A DNA stretch of 64,000 nucleotides from Gemmatimonadaceae bacterium. GTDB taxonomy: Bacteria > Gemmatimonadota > Gemmatimonadetes > Gemmatimonadales > Gemmatimonadaceae. This document shows positions 60,537-64,000 of the stretch, piece by piece. The notes below the pieces were generated by a model. The model did not search any database, was not told the DNA's origin, and saw only the letters and a list, made by a program, of their open reading frames with translations. A program made the translations under genes and the position numbers. Within the stretch, counting starts at the first letter, position 1; each line of letters begins with the position of its first letter. The stretch covers positions 1 to 64,000 of the forward strand of contig JBBJNV010000016.1 of assembly GCA_037721215.1 (NCBI GenBank), written 5' to 3'.

Positions 60537-60992
60537 ATGCCGTTGTACGAGTTTCGCTGCCCATGTGGCCACGACTTTGAAAAATTCTACCGTTCAATAG
60601 GCAGCGCTTCCCCTGAGGAACCGTGTCCACAATGTGGAGTTGTCGCAGTGCGCCTGATGTCCACTGCCGGACTGGTATTCAAAGGATCGGGATTCTACAT
60701 CACCGACTACGGTAAGGACGGCAAGAAAGACGAACGTGACGCGGCGGCGACTGCCAAGACCGCGCAAGAGACGAAAGCCAAGGCTGCAGAGGACAAAAAA
60801 ACAGCTTCAACCGCTGGCGATTCGTCTGCTGGAGACGGCAAAGCCGCTTCCTCCTCGAAGCCAACCGAAACTGCAGCACCCGCATCCGCGGGAGCTACGG
60901 CGTCAAAGCCAGCGGAAACGGCAGCCAAGGTAGCGCCCGCGTCTGTCCCTTCTCCCGCGCCAAGCACTACTCCGGCCAAGAAAGGAGGATGA
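60537..60992 (+). CDS. FmdB-type zinc-ribbon protein with low-complexity tail
   Basis: The first 50 or so residues are a zinc ribbon: MPLYEFRCPCGHDFEKF with the pair Cys8/Cys10, then CPQC (Cys30, Cys33), and VRLMSTAGLVFKGSGFY, which closes the domain as in the FmdB family of putative regulators. The last 85 residues are a tail rich in Ala, Lys, Thr, Ser and Pro, clearly unstructured. ATG 60537 is the start that begins the domain. It overlaps argS by four bases. The function of this family is not well known. Confidence 0.85.
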   Translation: MPLYEFRCPCGHDFEKFYRSIGSASPEEPCPQCGVVAVRLMSTAGLVFKGSGFYITDYGKDGKKDERDAAATAKTAQETKAKAAEDKKTASTAGDSSAGDGKAASSSKPTETAAPASAGATASKPAETAAKVAPASVPSPAPSTTPAKKGG

Positions 60993-62662
60993 GTTTCGCG
61001 GACCGCATCCGCGATGAGCTGATTGTCGCGGCACGCGAACTCGGCGTCCCCGACCCCATCGAGCCTGTGGTTGAGAGACCGAAAGAGCCGGCTCTTGGTG
61101 ACTGGACGACGAATCTCGCCATGACGCTGGCGCGGAAGCTGCGCAAGCGGCCGGCAGAAGTTGCGGCACTCCTCAAGGGGCGTATTCGGGTCGATCACGC
61201 TTGCGTCGAGCGGATCGATATTGCCGGGCCTGGATTCATGAACTTTTTTCTGGATCCTGCACAAATCGCCGAAGGCGTGCGTGATATTGTCGAACGAAAT
61301 GAGCAATTCGGTCGCAACGCCGCCGGAAAGGGTCAACGCGTCAACGTGGAATTCGTTTCCGCAAACCCCACTGGGCCCCTCCACGTAGGACACGGCCGGC
61401 AGGCCGCACTCGGCGATGCTATTTCGACACTTCTCGAATGGACCGGGTGGGACGTCTCACGGGAATTTTATTACAACGATGCGGGCGTACAGATCGACAA
61501 TCTTGAAGCCAGTGTGCAGGCCTGGGTGCAGGCATTGGGCACAGGCGGCGAGGCTGTCATTCCGGACGGCGGTTATCATGGCGAATACATCAGCGAAATC
61601 GCCTCCCGGTTTACTCAACTGCAAGATTCCGCGAATCCGGCGGACGGCCGGGCTCCCGGTGACAATGAGCTGTCCGTGAGGGAGTTCGCCATTGCAGAGC
61701 TGCGCAGCGAGCAGGATCTTGATCTCCAGGCATTTGGTGTAAGGTTCGACACCTACTTTCTCGAGTCATCGCTGTATTCCGAAGGCAGGGTGGCTGAAAC
61801 AGTCAACGCACTCGTGGCTGCCGGGAAGACGTTCGAGGATGATGGGGCGCTGTTCCTTCGCACGACGGAGTATGGTGACGACAAGGACCGCGTCATGCGC
61901 AAGAGTGCCCGGAAGGGTGGTGATTACACGTACTTCGTGCCCGACGTTGCGTATCACGTGACAAAATGGCAGCGCGGGTTCAGGCGGGCCATCGATGTTC
62001 AGGGCGCCGATCATCACAGCACGGTCACCCGCGTCCGTGCGGGCCTTCAGGCGCTTGGAATCAATATCGCGGCGGGCTATCCCGAATACGTCCTGCACCA
62101 GATGGTGACGGTGATGAAATCCGGTGAAGAAGTGAAAATTTCTAAGCGGGCGGGAAGTTACGTCACCGTGCGCGACCTCATCAACGAAGTGGGCGGGGAC
62201 GCAGTCAGATTTTTCTTTCTCATGCGAAAAAGTGACTCCCAGCTCGTCTTCGACGTCGACGTCGCGCGCAAACAATCCGAAGAGAATCCCGTTTATTACA
62301 TCCAGATGGCGCACGCCCGAATGTGCGGCATTTTCCGCGTCGGTGAGATCGATCGCGAATCGTTCGATGCGACAAAGGCAATGCTTGGGGTGCTGAGCGA
62401 GCCCGAGGAGCAGGAGCTGATCAAGGCCCTCGTGGACTTTCCACGGGTTGTCGCCGGAGCGGCGGAAGCACTCGAGCCGCACCGGATAGCCACGTATCTA
62501 TCAGAGACTGCGCGGCTTTGTCATTCATGGTATCACAAGCATCACGTTCTCGGCGAGCCCGATGATATTCTGCACGCCCGCCTCGCCCTTGCCCGGGCAT
62601 CCCAGATCGTGATTCGGAACGGATTGCAGATGCTGGGGATCGGCGCTCCCAACCGGATGTAG
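60989..62662 (+). CDS. argS: Arginyl-tRNA synthetase
   Basis: ArgRS charges tRNA-Arg and needs the tRNA to form arginyl-adenylate. The 557-residue class I enzyme has the N-terminal Add-1 domain, and the HIGH motif in ANPTGPLHVGHGRQAALGD (near residue 132). The catalytic domain follows (FYYNDAGVQIDNL) and the C-terminal anticodon-binding helices include CHSWYHKHHVL. The KMSKS loop reads VKISKRAG. Length is normal. The ATG overlaps the FmdB-type gene (ATGA), and the next gene begins 30 bases after its stop. Confidence 0.96.
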   Translation: MSFADRIRDELIVAARELGVPDPIEPVVERPKEPALGDWTTNLAMTLARKLRKRPAEVAALLKGRIRVDHACVERIDIAGPGFMNFFLDPAQIAEGVRDIVERNEQFGRNAAGKGQRVNVEFVSANPTGPLHVGHGRQAALGDAISTLLEWTGWDVSREFYYNDAGVQIDNLEASVQAWVQALGTGGEAVIPDGGYHGEYISEIASRFTQLQDSANPADGRAPGDNELSVREFAIAELRSEQDLDLQAFGVRFDTYFLESSLYSEGRVAETVNALVAAGKTFEDDGALFLRTTEYGDDKDRVMRKSARKGGDYTYFVPDVAYHVTKWQRGFRRAIDVQGADHHSTVTRVRAGLQALGINIAAGYPEYVLHQMVTVMKSGEEVKISKRAGSYVTVRDLINEVGGDAVRFFFLMRKSDSQLVFDVDVARKQSEENPVYYIQMAHARMCGIFRVGEIDRESFDATKAMLGVLSEPEEQELIKALVDFPRVVAGAAEALEPHRIATYLSETARLCHSWYHKHHVLGEPDDILHARLALARASQIVIRNGLQMLGIGAPNRM

Positions 62663-62691
62663 CGAGATTCTTTAACCCTGAAACAATTTCG

Positions 62692-63609
62692 ATGACCGTA
62701 CTAGTTGTTGGATCCGTCGCCCTGGACTCGGTCGAGACGCCGTTCGGAAAGGCCGACGATGTACTCGGAGGGTCCGCCACCTTCTTCTCGGCGGCGGCCA
62801 GCCTGCTGACGCCTGTGCAGCTGGTTGGAGTAGTCGGCACGGACTATCCGGTTGAGAAGCTGCAGCCGTTGGTAGAACGAGGCGTCGATCTCGCGGGGCT
62901 CGAGCACGCTGACGGTCCTTCGTTCCGCTGGCGTGGCCGCTATCGGCACGATCTCAGCTCCGCGGAAACCCTTGAGACTCATCTGGGTGTTTTCTCCAGG
63001 TTCAGCCCGAAGATTCCGGCGCAGTTCCGCAACGCGCCCTTTGTATTTCTCGGCAACATCGATCCCCGGCTGCAGCTCGACGTGCTCAATCAGGTGGAAC
63101 GCCCGAGACTGGTCGCGTGCGACACCATGAACTTCTGGATCCAGAGTCGTCGACCTGATCTTCTCGAGCTGCTCAAGCATGTCGACATGGTCACCCTCAA
63201 TGACGGCGAAGCGAGGCAGCTTACCGAAGAAGTCAACCTTACTCAGGCCGCGAAGTGGATAATGCGGTGTGGTCCAAAACACGTCATCATCAAGAAAGGC
63301 GAGCATGGCGCTCTCATGTTCAACTCCACGAGCGTCTTCTTCGCTCCCGCCTTCCCGCTTGAAAGTGTGTTCGATCCGACAGGTGCCGGAGACTCGTTTG
63401 CGGGGGGGTTTATCGGTTATCTCGCGCGGACAGGTGACCTGAGCGATGCGAACATGCGACGCGCCATGATCTATGGTTCGGCGCTGGGATCGTTTGCGGT
63501 CGAAAAGTTTTCCATTGACCGGATCGCCACTCTCACGCGGACCGAGGTGGATGCCAGAGTCGGCGAACTGAGGCGGCTCGTAGCGTTCGAGGAGGAGCTG
63601 AACGCTTGA
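62692..63609 (+). CDS. PfkB-family sugar or nucleoside kinase
   Basis: The 305-residue protein belongs to the ribokinase/PfkB family. The opening VLVVGSVALDSVETPFG and LGGSATFFSAAASLL form the substrate lid region. The C-terminal signature DPTGAGDSFAGGFIGYLA holds the anion hole and catalytic aspartate (GAGDS near residue 232). The substrate is not readable from sequence: ribose, adenosine, fructose and others are all in this family. It lies between argS and purM, and the purM TTG overlaps its stop (TTGA). A link with purine synthesis is therefore possible. Confidence 0.9.
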   Translation: MTVLVVGSVALDSVETPFGKADDVLGGSATFFSAAASLLTPVQLVGVVGTDYPVEKLQPLVERGVDLAGLEHADGPSFRWRGRYRHDLSSAETLETHLGVFSRFSPKIPAQFRNAPFVFLGNIDPRLQLDVLNQVERPRLVACDTMNFWIQSRRPDLLELLKHVDMVTLNDGEARQLTEEVNLTQAAKWIMRCGPKHVIIKKGEHGALMFNSTSVFFAPAFPLESVFDPTGAGDSFAGGFIGYLARTGDLSDANMRRAMIYGSALGSFAVEKFSIDRIATLTRTEVDARVGELRRLVAFEEELNA

Positions 63610-64000
63610 GCAGCGGCGCGCTCCACTACAGGAGTGCAGGGGTCGACCTCGGTGCGTCCGACGACGCCACGGCGCGCATTGGGAACCTTGTCAAAACGAC
63701 GACAACGAGCGGGGCGCTTGGCGCCTTTGGTGGCTTTGGCGGGATGTTTCGAGTGCCACCGTCACTGCGGTCACCCGTACTGGTGTCGAGTGCCGATGGC
63801 GTCGGCACGAAAATCAAAGTCGCTATCGAAAGCGGTCGCAACAGGACGATCGGCCACGACCTCGTCAATCACTGCACCAACGATATCCTGACGCAGGGAG
63901 CCTCGCCTCTTTTCTTTCTCGACTACATTGCGTTCGGCAAGCTCGATCCGCAGGTGGCTGAAGCGATCGTTACTGGTGTCGCCGCTGGTTGCATCGAGAA
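63606..64000 (+). CDS. purM: Phosphoribosylformylglycinamidine cyclo-ligase, 5' part
   Basis: PurM closes the imidazole ring to give aminoimidazole ribotide in purine synthesis. The 131 codons in the window match the N-terminal half of the family: YRSAGVDLGASDDA, then GGFGGMFRVP, VSSADGVGTKIKVAIE (ATP/metal site) and HDLVNHCTNDILTQGA. The gene runs past the right edge. It starts at TTG 63606, overlapping the PfkB kinase stop (TTGA). There is no sign of a frameshift in the part seen. Confidence 0.94.
   Translation, partial: MSSGALHYRSAGVDLGASDDATARIGNLVKTTTTSGALGAFGGFGGMFRVPPSLRSPVLVSSADGVGTKIKVAIESGRNRTIGHDLVNHCTNDILTQGASPLFFLDYIAFGKLDPQVAEAIVTGVAAGCIE

Noticed and set aside
1-64000. CRISPR array, insertion sequence, prophage or rRNA operon
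   Set aside because: I saw no regularly spaced repeats, transposase or integrase motifs, terminal inverted repeats or rRNA-like sequence.

Overview
The window is a 64 kb stretch of a G+C-rich, Gram-negative-type bacterial chromosome, almost entirely housekeeping genes on the + strand. I infer a member of the Gemmatimonadota. The support is a eukaryote-like (type 2) IleRS, lipoproteins and outer-membrane proteins next to meso-DAP peptidoglycan genes, a DksA/TraR-lspA-RluA-CheW-TPR gene order, and many GTG/TTG starts. This is inference from gene content, not from an rRNA gene, because none is present. I see no insertion sequence, prophage, CRISPR array or rRNA operon.

Layout. 1-1164: end of an unidentified gene and an orphan lipoprotein. 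1165-9500: promoter, then rplM-rpsI-rpsB, a terminator, and tsf-pyrH-frr-cdsA-dxr-rseP-PLPBP-divIVA (ribosomal proteins, translation factors, phospholipid and isoprenoid precursors, regulated proteolysis, polar growth). 9497-15814: ileS, a DksA-like protein, lspA, an RluA-type pseudouridine synthase, then decayed chemotaxis genes (cheW/cheC) and a frameshifted TPR gene. 15873-17986: a probably leaderless 67-residue membrane protein, tRNA-Val(UAC) and a large secreted TPR protein. 17983-33780: a dcw division and wall cluster (rsmH ftsL ftsI murE murF mraY murD ftsW murG murC ftsQ ftsA ftsZ) without mraZ, murB or ddl. 33777-39149: an M23 peptidase, a divergent MauE-thioredoxin fusion, ftsY and recG. 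39167-43379: a minus-strand sensor kinase plus lipoprotein, asnS, and mazG on the minus strand. 43466-46132: alr, deoB, cdd. 46133-54806: a lipoprotein/outer-membrane-protein pair, a soluble receiver-histidine kinase, mtaB, miaB, comEC and a small HExxH protein. 54808-60373: fbp, a methylmalonyl-CoA mutase large subunit, then methyltransferase, GNAT-like and cytochrome P450 genes. 60537-64000: an FmdB zinc ribbon, argS, a PfkB kinase and the start of purM.

How it works together. Genes are packed into long translationally coupled operons. At least 22 junctions share a four-base NTGA stop/start overlap, with N being A, G, T and, in one case, C. The most unusual points are that C variant (a CTG start for the pseudouridine synthase); a second apparent CTG start or G-run indel in a ComEC lacking most of its OB-fold region; the eroding cheW/cheC/TPR locus beside intact genes; the leaderless membrane microprotein; two competing hairpins between ftsA and ftsZ; and an unfamiliar methyltransferase-GNAT-P450 trio. 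I did not find one clear new multi-gene system. The trio and the small HExxH protein are the best leads.
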